DNA of 64,000 nucleotides from Xanthomonas hydrangeae (GTDB lineage: Bacteria > Pseudomonadota > Gammaproteobacteria > Xanthomonadales > Xanthomonadaceae): assembly GCA_905142475.1 (NCBI GenBank), contig LR990730.1:2418001-2482000 (forward strand). Direction: 5' to 3'. Every line of letters starts with the position of its first letter. Positions within the stretch are counted from its first letter, which is position 1. Position numbers and translations under genes: made by a program. Shown here piece by piece: positions 1 to 9,323 of this stretch. The notes below the pieces were generated by a model. It was not told the origin of the DNA. It saw only the letters and a list, made by a program, of their open reading frames with translations, and made no database searches.

Positions 1-346
1 CGCGCCCGGCCGCAGCGTCGTACTTGGACTGCAGCGCAGCTGCATCCAGGGTCGGCGGATTGGTGTTGGGCATGTCCATGAAGCTGGTCAGGCCGCCAGC
101 CACGGCAGCGCCGGATTCGGTGGCGATATCGCCCTTGTGGGTCAGCCCCGGCTCGCGGAAGTGCACCTGGTCGTCGATCATGCCCGGCAGCACCCAGCGC
201 CCGGCCGCGTCCACCACCGTATCGCCTGCAGCCGGGGTGATCTTGTCGGCGATCTCGGCGATGCGGCCACCCTCGATCAGGAGGTCGGCGTCGAACTCCT
301 TGCCTTCATTGACCAGGCGGGCATTGACGATGACGGTTCGGCTCAT
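1..346 (-). CDS. pyrC: Dihydroorotase, N-terminal part (gene runs off the left edge)
   Basis: The first 115 residues of an amidohydrolase-superfamily protein are visible, with the dihydroorotase pattern [10 protein letters not shown] followed by LTHKGDI and [11 protein letters not shown]. Dihydroorotase closes carbamoyl aspartate to dihydroorotate in pyrimidine synthesis. The usual HxH metal pair reads QVH here, so the first His is Gln; I recall this variant from other proteins annotated as dihydroorotase, so it need not mean loss of function. The ATG overlaps the stop of upstream yidD as ATGA, suggesting translational coupling. The C-terminal half is outside the window, so the remaining metal ligands cannot be checked; a related hydantoinase-type amidohydrolase is possible. 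Confidence 0.85.
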   Translation of the reverse strand, partial: MSRTVIVNARLVNEGKEFDADLLIEGGRIAEIADKITPAAGDTVVDAAGRWVLPGMIDDQVHFREPGLTHKGDIATESGAAVAGGLTSFMDMPNTNPPTLDAAALQSKYDAAAGR

Positions 347-612
347 GTGTGGGGTCCTTTGCAGCGGCAGGAAGTGGAAGAGGGCGAGGACGCGGATGCG
401 TCGGGGACGGGATCGAACCCGCCCGGATGGAAAGGATGGCAACGGCCCAGCCGGCGTGCAGCCAGCCAGCAGCCGCGAAGCGGGCCGAAGCGGCCGATCG
501 CGGTCATTGCATACTCCGAGCAACTGGGCGCAAACCGGCAGCGCGGCCCTAACAGAGGGCTAATGAATATTTTGTAGAAGCGCAGCAGCGCGATGAGCAG
601 GCGTGAGATCAC
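343..612 (-). CDS. yidD: YidD membrane protein insertion efficiency factor
   Basis: A protein of about 89 residues with the YidD signature: a hydrophobic start ([21 protein letters not shown]), then [11 protein letters not shown] and the [12 protein letters not shown] motif. YidD is a small membrane-associated protein that assists YidC-dependent membrane protein insertion. I chose the GTG at 612 because the protein then begins directly at the conserved amphipathic segment; an in-frame GTG at 630 is the alternative. Neither has a convincing Shine-Dalgarno sequence. Its stop overlaps the dihydroorotase start. Here yidD is not beside rpmH-rnpA-yidC, where it sits in many bacteria. Confidence 0.88.
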   Translation of the reverse strand: MISRLLIALLRFYKIFISPLLGPRCRFAPSCSEYAMTAIGRFGPLRGCWLAARRLGRCHPFHPGGFDPVPDASASSPSSTSCRCKGPHT

Positions 613-646
613 TTGCCAATGATATGCCACTTGGACTAATGGGTGG

Positions 647-676
647 TTGCCGGGGGACCTTGGGGTAAGCTATAAA
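647..676 (+). promoter_or_regulatory. Candidate sigma-70 promoter for dksA
   Basis: TTGCCG (647-652) and TATAAA (671-676) are separated by 18 bp and lie about 45 bp upstream of the dksA start. They match the -35 and -10 consensus well. No transcription start has been measured. Confidence 0.4.
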
Positions 677-720
677 GGCCCGCTTTCCCGGGCCCCGGGG
701 GAACCAAGGATGAGCGTTTC

Positions 721-1761
721 GTGGCTGCTAAAAAAACTGCAAACAAGGCCGTAGAGGCCGCCAAGAAGTCCGCCAAACCCGTTGCGAAGAAAGCGGCGGC
801 GCCTGCCGCTGCAAAACCGGCTGCCAAGCAGGCGACGCCGGCCACCAAGCAACCTGTTGCCAAGAAGGCAGCTGTGACCAAGGCCGCTGCCAAGCCGGCG
901 CCGGCCTCCAAGGCCACAGTGCCCCAGCCCGCGGCTGTCAAACCTGTAAAACCGGCCGCCAAGAGTGCTGCAAAGCCGGCGGCAAACAAGGCAGCTTCGG
1001 CTGCCGCCAAACCGGCCGCCACGCCGGTGGCGCCCAAGTCCGTACCGAAGCCGGCTGCCAAGCCGACTCCGGCCAAGTCAGTCCCGGTCAAGGCTGAAAA
1101 GCCCGCGCCCGCACCGGCCCCCAAGGCCGTCCCTGCGAAGCCGGCAAAGCCTGCGACCCCGTCAGTTAAGAATCCCGTGCCCGTTTCGAAATCTTCAGCA
1201 AAAACACCAACCAAAACCGAAGCCCCCGCCAAGCCCGCCGCGACCCGTCCGGTCGGCAAGGTGGCCGTGGCCGTGACTGCCAAGTCGTCCAGCCCGACGC
1301 CCAAGACCAAGTACAAGGTGGTCGACTACAAGATCGACGAGACCACCGGTCGCCCGATCCTGCCGCAGGGCTACAAGCCTGCCGCGGACGAGGAGTACAT
1401 GAGCAAGCTGCAGCAGGAGTACTTCCGTCAGCGTCTGCAGCGGTGGCGCAACGAGATGGTCGAGGAATCCAAGCAGACCATCGAGAACCTGCGCGAAGAA
1501 GTGCGCGATATCGGCGACGAAGCCGAGCGTGCCACCCGCGAGACCGAGAACTCGCTGGAACTGCGCGCCCGCGACCGTGCCCGCAAGCTGATCTCCAAGA
1601 TCGACAGCACGCTCAAGCGTCTGGAAGACGGCGACTACGGCTATTGCGTGGACACCGGCGAAGAGATCGGGCTGGACCGCCTGGAAGCGCGTCTGACCGC
1701 CGAGCGCACTATCGACGCGCAAGAGCGTTGGGAGCATCTGCAGAAGCAGCAGGGCGATTGA
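721..1761 (+). CDS. dksA: DksA-family RNA polymerase-binding protein with long Lys/Ala/Pro-rich N-terminal extension
   Basis: 346 residues from a GTG start. Residues 1 to about 195 are a low-complexity Lys/Ala/Pro tract resembling histone H1 tails. The DksA domain follows, with its coiled coil (SLELRARDRARKLISKI) and C-terminal globular part. DksA binds in the RNA polymerase secondary channel and, with ppGpp, adjusts rRNA and amino-acid promoters. Only Cys309 of the four zinc-finger cysteines remains; the others align with Thr, Thr and Ala, as in zinc-independent paralogues such as P. aeruginosa DksA2. The coiled-coil tip reads DEAERA, so the functionally key second Asp of the E. coli DxxDxA motif is Glu. 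An upstream ATG at 710 is out of frame, which supports the GTG. An intrinsic terminator follows. Confidence 0.9.
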   Translation: MAAKKTANKAVEAAKKSAKPVAKKAAAPAAAKPAAKQATPATKQPVAKKAAVTKAAAKPAPASKATVPQPAAVKPVKPAAKSAAKPAANKAASAAAKPAATPVAPKSVPKPAAKPTPAKSVPVKAEKPAPAPAPKAVPAKPAKPATPSVKNPVPVSKSSAKTPTKTEAPAKPAATRPVGKVAVAVTAKSSSPTPKTKYKVVDYKIDETTGRPILPQGYKPAADEEYMSKLQQEYFRQRLQRWRNEMVEESKQTIENLREEVRDIGDEAERATRETENSLELRARDRARKLISKIDSTLKRLEDGDYGYCVDTGEEIGLDRLEARLTAERTIDAQERWEHLQKQQGD

Positions 1762-1810
1762 TCGTTAAGATTGATCGTTCAGCAAGCGTCGAAGCTTCAT
1801 TGATCGACTG

Positions 1811-1838
1811 AAAAAACCCCGCCATGTGCGGGGTTTTT
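1811..1838. terminator. Bidirectional intrinsic terminator between dksA and the convergent MFS gene
   Basis: A CCCCGC/GCGGGG stem with a five-base loop is flanked by an A run on the left and a T run on the right. It can therefore end both dksA (plus) and the converging MFS gene (minus). Confidence 0.88.
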
Positions 1839-1900
1839 GATGCGGCAAGGGAACAGGGATGCCGGCTGGGTTCGCTACCGGCATCTCGCCATTGCGCACA

Positions 1901-3153
1901 TCACTGCAGGTCGCGCAGATCCAGATTGCGTAGCTTCGGCGCCTTCCAGGCGGTAGTCGCAACCACGCCCAGGGTCACGCAGCCGCCGATCACCACCGCC
2001 GGCACCAGGCCGACCAGGCGCGCCATCACCCCGTCGTAGAACGCGCCCAGCTCGTTGGACGAGCCGATGAAGATGCCGTTGATCGACGACACCCGGCCGC
2101 GCATCGCATCGGGCGTGGCCAATTGCAGGATGGTCTGACGCACCACCACCGAGACGCCGTCGCACATGCCGTAGACCAGCAGAATCGCCGCCGACAGCCA
2201 GAAATGCCGCGACAGGCCGAACGCGATCGTGCACAACCCGAAACCGGCCACCGACAGCATCAGGATGCGCCCGGCATTGCGCTGCAGCGGGTGCCGCGCC
2301 AGCCACACGCCGACCACGATCGAGCCCAGTGCCGGTGCACCACGCAGGATGCCCAGGCCTTCCGGACCGTAGTGCAGGATGTCGTGGATGAAGGCGGGCA
2401 GCATCGACACTGCGCCACCCAGCAGCACCGAAAACATGTCCAGCGCCATCGCGCCCAGCATGATCTGGTTGGACAGCACGAATTGCGCACCTTCGGCGAT
2501 GCTGCGAAAGATCGGCGCGCGCGGGCCCTCGTTGACCGGCTCGCTGACGCGCAATAGCGCCAGCGCCAGGATCGCCACCAACGCCACACTCGCCGCAACG
2601 CCATAAGCCAGGCCCTTGCCGCCCCAGCCGACCAGCACGCCGCCCAGCGCCGGGCCGATGACCATGCCGGCCTGGAAGGTGACGCTGCCGATGCTGGCGC
2701 CGCGCGCGAAGGCTTCGCGTGGCAACGCGCGCGAACAAGGCGTTGTAGACCGGCGACAGGAACGAACGTGCTGCACCGGTCAGTGCGATGGCTGCATAGA
2801 TCGGCCACACGCCTGGTACCGGCAGCCAGCCATGCGTGATCGCCAACAGCAGCAGCGCCGTGGCGACCAGACCCAGCACTGCGACCATGCCCAGACGGCG
2901 GCGCGGCAGGTGATCGACCAGATAGCCGGCAAACGGCGCGATGCAGAAGAACGGCAGGATCTCCGCCAGCCCGATCAGCCCGAGCGAGAGCGGATTGCGG
3001 GTGATCTCGTAGATTATGCCAACCGACCGTGACCGCGACGATCTGGTACGACAGCATCGCCGCCACACGATACAGCAGCACCAGGCCGAAGCCGGGGTAG
3101 GCGAACAGCGTGCGCAGCGAGGCGGCGGGCGAGGGAGGCGTGGGCGTGCTCAC
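1901..3153 (-). pseudogene. MFS exporter (EntS-like, MFS_3) interrupted by two frameshifts
   Basis: Three consecutive reading frames together give one MFS transporter of about 415 residues. Frame 1 (GTG at 3153) encodes the start through VAVTVGW. Frame 2 continues with IYEITRNPLSLGLIGLAE through SPVYNALFAR. Frame 3 runs from LPREAFARGASIGSVTFQAG to the stop. The frame changes fall near 3015 (where one extra base in the TGGCATAATC region explains the shift) and near 2725 in a GC-repeat tract. Intact relatives are proton-driven exporters of small molecules. The GTG overlaps the sufE stop, so the two genes are co-transcribed. The breaks could be real mutations or assembly errors in GC-rich sequence; otherwise the codons look intact. 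Confidence 0.8.
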
Positions 3154-3587
3154 TGCTGGGCGCGGGCGGTGTCGCGGATGAAGGCCTGCATCGCCGCCAC
3201 ACCGTTGCTGCGGGTCGGCGACAGGTGCTTGGCCAGGCCAATGCCGGCGATATAGTCCGGCTCGGTGGCGATGATTTCCTGCGCACTACGCCCCGAGTAC
3301 ACGCGCAAGGCGAGATAGATCAGCCCGGAGACGATCGCCGAATCGCTGACGGCGTGGAAGTCCAGCCGCTCGGCGTTGCCCTCCGGCACGATCCACACCA
3401 TCGACTGGCAGCCATGCAGGCGGTGTTCTTCGGTCTTCCACTGTTCCGGGAAGGTGGGCAGCTTGCGGCCCAGGTCGATCAGGTACTGGTAGCGCTCGGA
3501 CCAGTCGCTGAAGAAGGAAAATTCCTCGGCGATGGCGGCCTGCGCTTCGATGGCGGTGGGTTCTAGCGGGAACGGGGTGGTGGTCAT
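3150..3587 (-). CDS. sufE: SufE-type Fe-S assembly sulfur acceptor
   Basis: 145 residues with the SufE pattern: LIDLGRKLP near the start, the persulfide Cys in HGCQSMVW, and SGLIYLALRVYSG. SufE takes sulfur from the cysteine desulfurase SufS and passes it to the SufBCD scaffold. An ATG at 3587 gives the family length; a longer in-frame extension to 3629 has no family support. The stop overlaps the GTG of the MFS pseudogene. No other suf gene is nearby, so this copy is detached from the main suf operon. Confidence 0.92.
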   Translation of the reverse strand: MTTTPFPLEPTAIEAQAAIAEEFSFFSDWSERYQYLIDLGRKLPTFPEQWKTEEHRLHGCQSMVWIVPEGNAERLDFHAVSDSAIVSGLIYLALRVYSGRSAQEIIATEPDYIAGIGLAKHLSPTRSNGVAAMQAFIRDTARAQQ

Positions 3588-3730
3588 CAAAAATCCAGAA
3601 TCGGTCGGTGATAGCGCTGCCGGCGACACCGCGATGGTGCCCCTGTCCTGTCGCGGCGAGAAGGAGCGGTCTGCGCGCCACTGGCGCGCGTGCCTTGGAG
3701 CGCCCGCGCCGCCAGCGCGAGCTGGCGCGC

Positions 3731-3872
3731 GGGGGTTGGGGTGAGGGTACGGGCGAAGCCTCGCTGGAATTCAATGCGGGTGACTTCGCTCTTACCTGAA
3801 AAAACGGTGCATGTGGCTTCGCCCGCACCCTCATCCGCCCCTTTGGGGCACCTTCTCCCGAAGGGAGAAGGG
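3731..3872. repeat. Dispersed inverted-repeat element, copy 1 (CTCATCCGCCCC family)
   Basis: The left arm (3731-3762) reads GGGGTTGGGGTGAGGGTACG and on into GGCGAAGCC. The right arm (3815-3872) carries the reverse complement of its inner part (GGCTTCGCCC..ACCCTCATCC), then a CGAAGGGAGAAGG end. A near-identical composite lies at 9055-9228. The interval 3588-3876 between cysS and sufE holds this element plus GC-rich sequence and no gene. Confidence 0.8.
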
Positions 3873-3876
3873 GAGG

Positions 3877-5322
3877 TCAGGCGCGCTTCCAGCGTACGCC
3901 CTGCGGGGTGTCTTCCAGCACGATGCCTTCGTCGGCCAGTTGCTTGCGGATGGCGTCGGCGTGGGCGAAATCCTTGGCTTTCTTTGCCGCATTGCGCTCT
4001 TCGACCAGCGTGGTGATGCGCGCATCGTCGCCTGCATCGGTGCCGCGCGAGAACCAGGCCGCCGGGTCTTGCTGCAGCAGGCCTAGCGCCAGACCTGCGC
4101 CAAGCAGATCGGATTTGGCTCGGCGCAGCGCCGCAAGATGCTCGCCGCTTCGCTCGCTGTCCGGCCCGCCCGCTGGCGAGAAATCATGCAGTGCCCGGCT
4201 GGCCTCCTTTGCAAGCTTCGCCAGTGCTGCAAGCGCCAGCGGCGTATTGAGGTCATCGTCCAGCGCAGATTCCACATCGCCAGGAATCGTGGTCGGCTGC
4301 GTGGGGCCGAGGCCCGCATCGGTTTCGACGGCTGCCAGATCGCGCAAGGTGCCGTACAACCGGTCCAGCGTGTTCTTGGCCTGCTCGATCAAGCCATCCG
4401 ACCAATCCAGCGGCTGCCGGTAATGCGCGCTCAGCAGGGCGTAGCGCAGCGCTTCGGGCGGGTGCCTGGCGATCAGGTCGTGCACGGTTTCGATGTTGCC
4501 CAGCGACTTGCTCATCTTGGCGCCGCTGAAATTGAGCATGCCGTTGTGCAGCCAGAAACGCGCAAAGGTCGCCCCGCCATGCGCGCACTCGCTCTGCGCA
4601 ATCTCGTTCTCGTGATGCGGGAACTGCAGGTCCACGCCGCCGGCATGGATGTCGATGGTCGGGCCCAGGTGCGCGGCGGCCATTGCCGAGCATTCGATAT
4701 GCCAGCCCGGGCGGCCACGGCCCCAGGGCGATTCCCAGCCGGGCAGCTCGTCGCTGGAGGGCTTCCACAGCACGAAATCGCCCGGGTCGCGCTTGTAGGG
4801 CGCCACGTCCACGCGCGCGCCGGCCAGCATCTCGTCCGGATCGCGGCGCGAGAGCTTGCCGTAGTGCGCGAAGCTGGCCACCGCGAACAGCACATGGCCT
4901 TCGGCGGCGTAGGCGTGTCCGTTGGCGATCAGTTGCTCGATCATCGCCACGATCTGCGGAATATGCGCGGTGGCTGCCGGTTCGATGTCCGGCGGCACCA
5001 CGCCGAGCGCGGCCATGTCCTGGCGGTAGATCGCAGCGAAGCGGTCGGTGATGGTCGAGATCGGCACGCCCTGCGCCTGGGCGGCGGCGTTGATCTTGTC
5101 GTCCACGTCGGTGATGTTGCGTGCGTAGCGCAGCGCGCCATAGCGGCGCCGCAGCAGCGCGGCAAGCACATCGAACACCACCGGGCCGCGGGCGTTGCCG
5201 ATATGCGCGTAGTTGTAGACGGTGGGGCCGCACACATACAGGGTGGGGCTGGTGGGATCGAGCGGCGCGAACGGCTCGACCCGCCGCGTCAGGTTGTTGT
5301 GCAGGCGCAGGCTCATCGGCAT
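3877..5322 (-). CDS. cysS: Cysteinyl-tRNA synthetase
   Basis: A 481-residue class I aminoacyl-tRNA synthetase that charges tRNA-Cys in the cytosol. Zinc-binding Cys31 lies in [15 protein letters not shown], which also holds the HIGH-type motif (HIGN, 40-43). Other family motifs are [36 protein letters not shown] and the KMSKS loop ([10 protein letters not shown]). The length is typical. The start is the ATG at 5322, with a second in-frame ATG at 5316; neither has a strong ribosome binding site. A dispersed repeat immediately follows the stop. Confidence 0.97.
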   Translation of the reverse strand: MPMSLRLHNNLTRRVEPFAPLDPTSPTLYVCGPTVYNYAHIGNARGPVVFDVLAALLRRRYGALRYARNITDVDDKINAAAQAQGVPISTITDRFAAIYRQDMAALGVVPPDIEPAATAHIPQIVAMIEQLIANGHAYAAEGHVLFAVASFAHYGKLSRRDPDEMLAGARVDVAPYKRDPGDFVLWKPSSDELPGWESPWGRGRPGWHIECSAMAAAHLGPTIDIHAGGVDLQFPHHENEIAQSECAHGGATFARFWLHNGMLNFSGAKMSKSLGNIETVHDLIARHPPEALRYALLSAHYRQPLDWSDGLIEQAKNTLDRLYGTLRDLAAVETDAGLGPTQPTTIPGDVESALDDDLNTPLALAALAKLAKEASRALHDFSPAGGPDSERSGEHLAALRRAKSDLLGAGLALGLLQQDPAAWFSRGTDAGDDARITTLVEERNAAKKAKDFAHADAIRKQLADEGIVLEDTPQGVRWKRA

Positions 5323-5494
5323 CTGGAAAAGGGTAACTGCACGATTCTAGCCGGTCGCGGCGGCTAGGCGAACCAAACCCTCAGGCGATGGCATGTCATG
5401 GCCAGCACTCGCAATCGGATGGGTTGCGTTCAGCCCCGGAGATCGCAAGCTCCATACACTTACGTACTGCCTGGCGACGCCTTCTCTGGTACTG

Positions 5495-6016
5495 ATGCGA
5501 CCTTCCCTGTTCTTCATGCTGCTGTGTGTGTTTGCCTTGCAGGCACTAGCGGCGCATGCGGCAGAGCCTGACCCCAAGAACCGGGTCGTGGTGATCGAGA
5601 ACGTGAAGCTGGACTATGCGCAGGTGCTCAACGTGGAGCCGGTCTACCAGACCTTGCGCGCCACCCGCATCGAAGAACAGTGCGAAGCCGAGCAGATTGC
5701 GCCGGCCGCCGCCGCGCCTGCGGTAGACGACGAGGGCCGGATCAACCGGATGGTCGATTCGGTCAAGGAGATGTTCTCGCGTCGCCCCGAGCTGCCGTCT
5801 GCACCGGTGGCGGTGCCGCCGACCAGCACGCGACGCAATTGCCGGGTAGTGGAAGTGCCGCGCGAGTTCCGGCGGCCGATCGCCTTCGATGTGGATTACG
5901 TCTACAAGGGCACCAAGTACCGTTCGCGGCTGCCGGAAGATCCGGGCAACCGGCTGCGCATCCGTGTGTCGGTCACCCCGTACATCCCCGACGCCATCGT
6001 CGCGCCGCCGCGATGA
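5495..6016 (+). CDS. Secreted UmoD-like protein
   Basis: 173 residues with a clear signal peptide (FFMLLCVFALQALAAHA). The mature part has the two signatures of the UmoD-like / 17-kDa-antigen family: DYAQVLNVEPVYQT near the N-terminus and DVDYVYKGTKYRSRLPEDPG with RLRIRVSVTP at the C-terminus. The glycine-zipper 2TM segment usual between them is absent, replaced by an Ala/Pro-rich linker. I chose the ATG at 5495 because it starts the signal peptide. The protein is probably periplasmic or envelope-associated. No precise function is known for the family. Confidence 0.6.
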   Translation: MRPSLFFMLLCVFALQALAAHAAEPDPKNRVVVIENVKLDYAQVLNVEPVYQTLRATRIEEQCEAEQIAPAAAAPAVDDEGRINRMVDSVKEMFSRRPELPSAPVAVPPTSTRRNCRVVEVPREFRRPIAFDVDYVYKGTKYRSRLPEDPGNRLRIRVSVTPYIPDAIVAPPR

Positions 6017-6328
6017 GCTGCGCAGCGGTTGCGCCGTACCCGCATGCATGCGAGGATTCGCGCCCTATGCACGCAAACGCCTTTCAGCACGACACCAGCG
6101 CCGCCCGGATGGCCTCCGGCATGACCTCGCGTGCCCGCCGGCCGGAATCCCACATTTTCGCTGGGTAACCGGAGCATTTGGCTGTTCCGCTGTTGAAAAC
6201 CCAGCCTTGAGGCTGGGTTTTTTCGTTTTGACGTCACAAAAGTTTCAACCGCAAGAAACGCGCATGTCGCGCACCCCGTCGCTCCTGGCGGACCACGCAG
6301 CAGAAGCACGCAGCACAAGGATCGATCG
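6017..6328. other. Leader region upstream of argF'
   Basis: A 312-bp gap without a convincing gene. It contains the terminator hairpin at 6196-6224 and about 100 bp of leader before argF'. I found no recognisable regulator site. Confidence 0.5.
6196..6224 (+). terminator. Intrinsic terminator upstream of argF'
   Basis: An AACCCAGCC/GGCTGGGTT stem with a short loop is followed by a T run. It most likely ends the UmoD-like gene. Because it lies only about 105 bp before argF', it could instead act as a leader attenuator. Confidence 0.85.
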
Positions 6329-7348
6329 ATGTCACTGAAGCACTTCTTGAACACCCAGGACTGGAGCCGCGCCGAACTGGACGCGCTGTTGACCCAGGCC
6401 GCGTTGTTCAAACGCAACAAGCTGGGAAGCGAGCTGAAGGGCAAGTCGATAGCGCTGGTGTTCTTCAACCCGTCCATGCGCACGCGGACCAGCTTCGAGC
6501 TGGGCGCGTTCCAGCTGGGCGGGCATGCGGTGGTGCTGCAGCCGGGCAAGGATGCCTGGCCGATCGAGTTCAATCTGGGCACGGTCATGGACGGCGACAC
6601 CGAGGAGCACATCGCCGAGGTGGCGCGGGTGCTGGGCCGTTATGTCGACCTGATCGGCGTGCGCGCCTTCCCGAAGTTCGTCGACTGGTCCAAGGACCGC
6701 GAGGACCAGGTGCTCAGGAGCTTCGCCAGGTATTCGCCGGTACCGGTGATCAACATGGAGACGATCACCCATCCGTGCCAGGAGCTGGCGCACGCGCTGG
6801 CCTTGCAGGAACATTTCGGCACCCAGGATTTGCGCGGCAAGAAGTACGTGCTGACCTGGACCTATCACCCCAAGCCGTTGAACACCGCAGTGGCCAACTC
6901 GGCGCTGACCATCGCCACCCGCATGGGCATGGACGTGACCCTGTTGTGCCCGACGCCGGATTACATCCTGGACCCGCGCTACATGGACTGGGCGGCGCAG
7001 AACGTGGCCGAAAGCGGCGGCTCGCTGCAGGTGAGCCACGACATCGACAGCGCCTATGCCGGTGCCGACGTGGTGTATGCCAAGAGCTGGGGCGCACTGC
7101 CGTTCTTCGGCAACTGGGAGCCGGAAAAGCCGATCCGCGACCAGTACCAGCACTTCATCGTCGACGAACGCAAGATGGCGCTGACCAACAACGGCGTGTT
7201 CTCGCACTGCCTGCCGCTGCGTCGCAACGTCAAGGCCACCGACGCGGTGATGGATTCGCCCAACTGCATCGCCATCGACGAGGCCGAGAACCGCCTGCAT
7301 GTGCAGAAGGCGATCATGGCGGCGCTGGTCGGCCAAGGCCGGGCATGA
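6329..7348 (+). CDS. argF': N-acetyl-L-ornithine carbamoyltransferase
   Basis: 339 residues. The enzyme makes N-acetylcitrulline from acetylornithine and carbamoyl phosphate, the defining step of the Xanthomonas arginine route. The carbamoyl-phosphate loop FFNPSMRTRTS (45-55), HPCQELAHALALQE (148-161) and SHCLPLRRNVKATD (292-305) are present. Glu92, the residue known to separate acetylornithine from succinylornithine enzymes (Pro in the latter), is in place. So is Lys302, reported as carboxylated in the X. campestris enzyme. First gene of the arg-pro cluster; its stop overlaps the next start. Confidence 0.96.
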   Translation: MSLKHFLNTQDWSRAELDALLTQAALFKRNKLGSELKGKSIALVFFNPSMRTRTSFELGAFQLGGHAVVLQPGKDAWPIEFNLGTVMDGDTEEHIAEVARVLGRYVDLIGVRAFPKFVDWSKDREDQVLRSFARYSPVPVINMETITHPCQELAHALALQEHFGTQDLRGKKYVLTWTYHPKPLNTAVANSALTIATRMGMDVTLLCPTPDYILDPRYMDWAAQNVAESGGSLQVSHDIDSAYAGADVVYAKSWGALPFFGNWEPEKPIRDQYQHFIVDERKMALTNNGVFSHCLPLRRNVKATDAVMDSPNCIAIDEAENRLHVQKAIMAALVGQGRA

Positions 7349-7815
7349 GCGGCCACACCCATCACTACACCGCGCAGGTCACCTGGACCGGCGATCGCGG
7401 CGAGGGCACTGGGAGCTACCGCGGCTATGGCCGCGAGCACGAGATCGCCATCGCCGGCAAGCCGACGCTGGCCGGTTCGGCCGACCCGGCGTTCCGCGGC
7501 GACGCCTCGCGGCACAACCCCGAGGATCTGCTCGTGGCCTCGCTGTCGGCCTGCCACATGCTGTGGTATCTGCATCTGGCCGCCGAGGCCGGCGTGGTGG
7601 TGCGCGGCTACGTCGACGAGGCCGGCGGCACGATGCTGACCGACGCCGGCGGCGGCCAGTTCGGCGAGGTGGTGCTGCATCCGGTCGTCACGATTTCCGC
7701 CGGTGATCCGGCGGCCGCGGAGGCGCTGCACCACGCCGCGCATGCGGCCTGTTTCATCGCCCGTTCGGTCAACTTCCCGGTGCGCTGCGAGCCGCGCGTC
7801 GTGGTTGTCGAGTAG
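7345..7815 (+). CDS. OsmC-family peroxiredoxin-like protein
   Basis: 156 residues starting with an ATG that overlaps the argF' stop (ATGA). It has OsmC/Ohr-family features: [20 protein letters not shown] with the first cysteine, and [14 protein letters not shown] with the second. The cysteine pair in this family reduces organic hydroperoxides. Translational coupling to argF' means it is made along with the arginine enzymes, but its substrate and any link to arginine synthesis are unknown. Confidence 0.85.
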   Translation: MSGHTHHYTAQVTWTGDRGEGTGSYRGYGREHEIAIAGKPTLAGSADPAFRGDASRHNPEDLLVASLSACHMLWYLHLAAEAGVVVRGYVDEAGGTMLTDAGGGQFGEVVLHPVVTISAGDPAAAEALHHAAHAACFIARSVNFPVRCEPRVVVVE

Positions 7816-7849
7816 GTTCCCTTTTTACCTTTCCCCCAGGATCTTCGTC

Positions 7850-9043
7850 ATGAGCAGCAAAGATATCGTCCTCGCCTTCTCCGGCGGCCTCGACACCAGC
7901 TTCTGCATTCCTTATCTGCAGGCGCAGGGCTATGCGGTGCACACCGTGTTCGCCGATACCGGCGGGGTGGATGCCGAGGAGCGTGATTTCATCGAAAAGC
8001 GCGCGGCCGAACTCGGTGCCGCCAGCCATGTCACCGTCGATGGTGGTCCGGCGATCTGGAAAGGCTTCGTCAAGCCGTTCGTGTGGGCGGGCGAGGGCTA
8101 TCAGGGCCAGTATCCGTTGCTGGTGTCCGACCGTTATCTGATCGTCGACGCCGCGCTCAAGCGCGCCGAGGAACTGGGCACGCGGATCATCGCGCACGGT
8201 TGCACCGGCATGGGTAACGATCAGGTGCGTTTCGACCTGGCAGTCAAGGCACTGGGCGATTACCAGATCGTGGCGCCGATCCGCGAGATCCAGAAAGAGC
8301 ACACCCAGACCCGCGCCTACGAGCAGAAGTACCTGGAAGAGCGCGGCTTCGGCGTGCGCGCCAAGCAGCAGGCCTACACCATCAACGAGAACCTGCTCGG
8401 GCTGACCATGTCCGGCGGCGAGATCGACCGTTGGGAAGCGCCGGGCGAAGGTGCGCGTGGCTGGTGTGCGCCGCGCAGCGAGTGGCCGGCCGAAGCGCTG
8501 ACCGTCACCCTGACGTTTGTCGAAGGCGAGGCCGTTGAACTCAACGGTAAGGCGCTGCCGGGCGAGCAGATCCTGGCTCAGCTCAACAAGCTGTTTGCGC
8601 CCTACGGCGTGGGCCGTGGCGTGTATACCGGCGACACCGTGATCGGTTTGAAGGGCCGCATCGTCTTCGAAGCACCCGGTCTGATCTCACTGCTGACCGC
8701 GCACCGCGCGCTGGAAGATGCGGTGCTGACCAAACAGCAGAACCGCTTCAAGCCGGACGTGGCGCGCAAGTGGGTGGAGCTGGTGTACGAAGGCTTCTAT
8801 CACGACCCGCTCAAGACCGATATCGAGGCGTTCTTGCAGTCCTCGCAGTCCAAGGTCAACGGCGAAGTCACGCTGGAAACCCGCGGCGGCCGCGTCGATG
8901 CGGTGGCCGTGCGCTCGCCGCATCTGCTCAACACCAAGGGCGCGACGTATGCACAGTCGGCCGACTGGGGCGTGGAAGAAGCCGAGGGCTTCATCAAGCT
9001 GTTCGGGATGAGCTCGACGTTGTACGCCCAGGTGAATCGCTGA
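7850..9043 (+). CDS. argG: Argininosuccinate synthase
   Basis: 397 residues with the ATP-pyrophosphatase loop SGGLDTS (11-17), [14 protein letters not shown] and [10 protein letters not shown]. In this pathway it joins citrulline, released from acetylcitrulline by ArgE', to aspartate using ATP. The ATG at 7850 follows the osmC-like stop by 34 bp. The dispersed repeat at 9055 begins just after the stop and its first hairpin could also act as a processing signal. Confidence 0.96.
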   Translation: MSSKDIVLAFSGGLDTSFCIPYLQAQGYAVHTVFADTGGVDAEERDFIEKRAAELGAASHVTVDGGPAIWKGFVKPFVWAGEGYQGQYPLLVSDRYLIVDAALKRAEELGTRIIAHGCTGMGNDQVRFDLAVKALGDYQIVAPIREIQKEHTQTRAYEQKYLEERGFGVRAKQQAYTINENLLGLTMSGGEIDRWEAPGEGARGWCAPRSEWPAEALTVTLTFVEGEAVELNGKALPGEQILAQLNKLFAPYGVGRGVYTGDTVIGLKGRIVFEAPGLISLLTAHRALEDAVLTKQQNRFKPDVARKWVELVYEGFYHDPLKTDIEAFLQSSQSKVNGEVTLETRGGRVDAVAVRSPHLLNTKGATYAQSADWGVEEAEGFIKLFGMSSTLYAQVNR

Positions 9044-9054
9044 GGATCTAAAGC

Positions 9055-9228
9055 CCCTCTCCCTGCGGGAGAGGGGTTGGGGTGAGGGTACGGGCGAAGC
9101 CTCGTTCAATGAACAGCGCGAGAGCTTCGCTCATACCGTCATCCGCCCGCTGGGATTTCTGGCTTTACCAGGCTTCGCCCGTACCCTCATCCGCCCCTTC
9201 GGGGCACCTTCTCTCGAAGGGAGAAGGG
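9055..9228. repeat. Dispersed inverted-repeat element, copy 2 (CTCATCCGCCCC family)
   Basis: The left arm (9055-9104) starts with a small CCCCTCTCCC/GGGAGAGGGG hairpin and continues into the GGGTGAGGGTACGGGCGAAGCC motif. The right arm (9171-9228) is largely its reverse complement, followed by CCGCCCCTTCGGGGCACC and GAAGGGAGAAGGG. It shares both arms with the copy at 3731-3872 and separates argG from argE'. Confidence 0.82.
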
Positions 9229-9323
9229 TTGGCTTGGATGAGATTCATGAGTCGTTTGCGCACCTCGGTGCTTTGCACATTTTTTTCGTTTAGCCGCTGC
9301 TTCGGACCTTTGATCGAACCAAC

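Noticed and set aside
636-1316. Long open frame opposite the dksA tail encoding an Ala/Gly-rich hydrophobic protein
   Set aside because: It is the reverse reading of the Lys/Ala/Pro codons of dksA and has no family features or start signals.
6196-6224. Arginine riboswitch or attenuator before argF'
   Set aside because: Only a simple terminator hairpin is visible; no leader peptide with Arg codons and no known aptamer fold were found.
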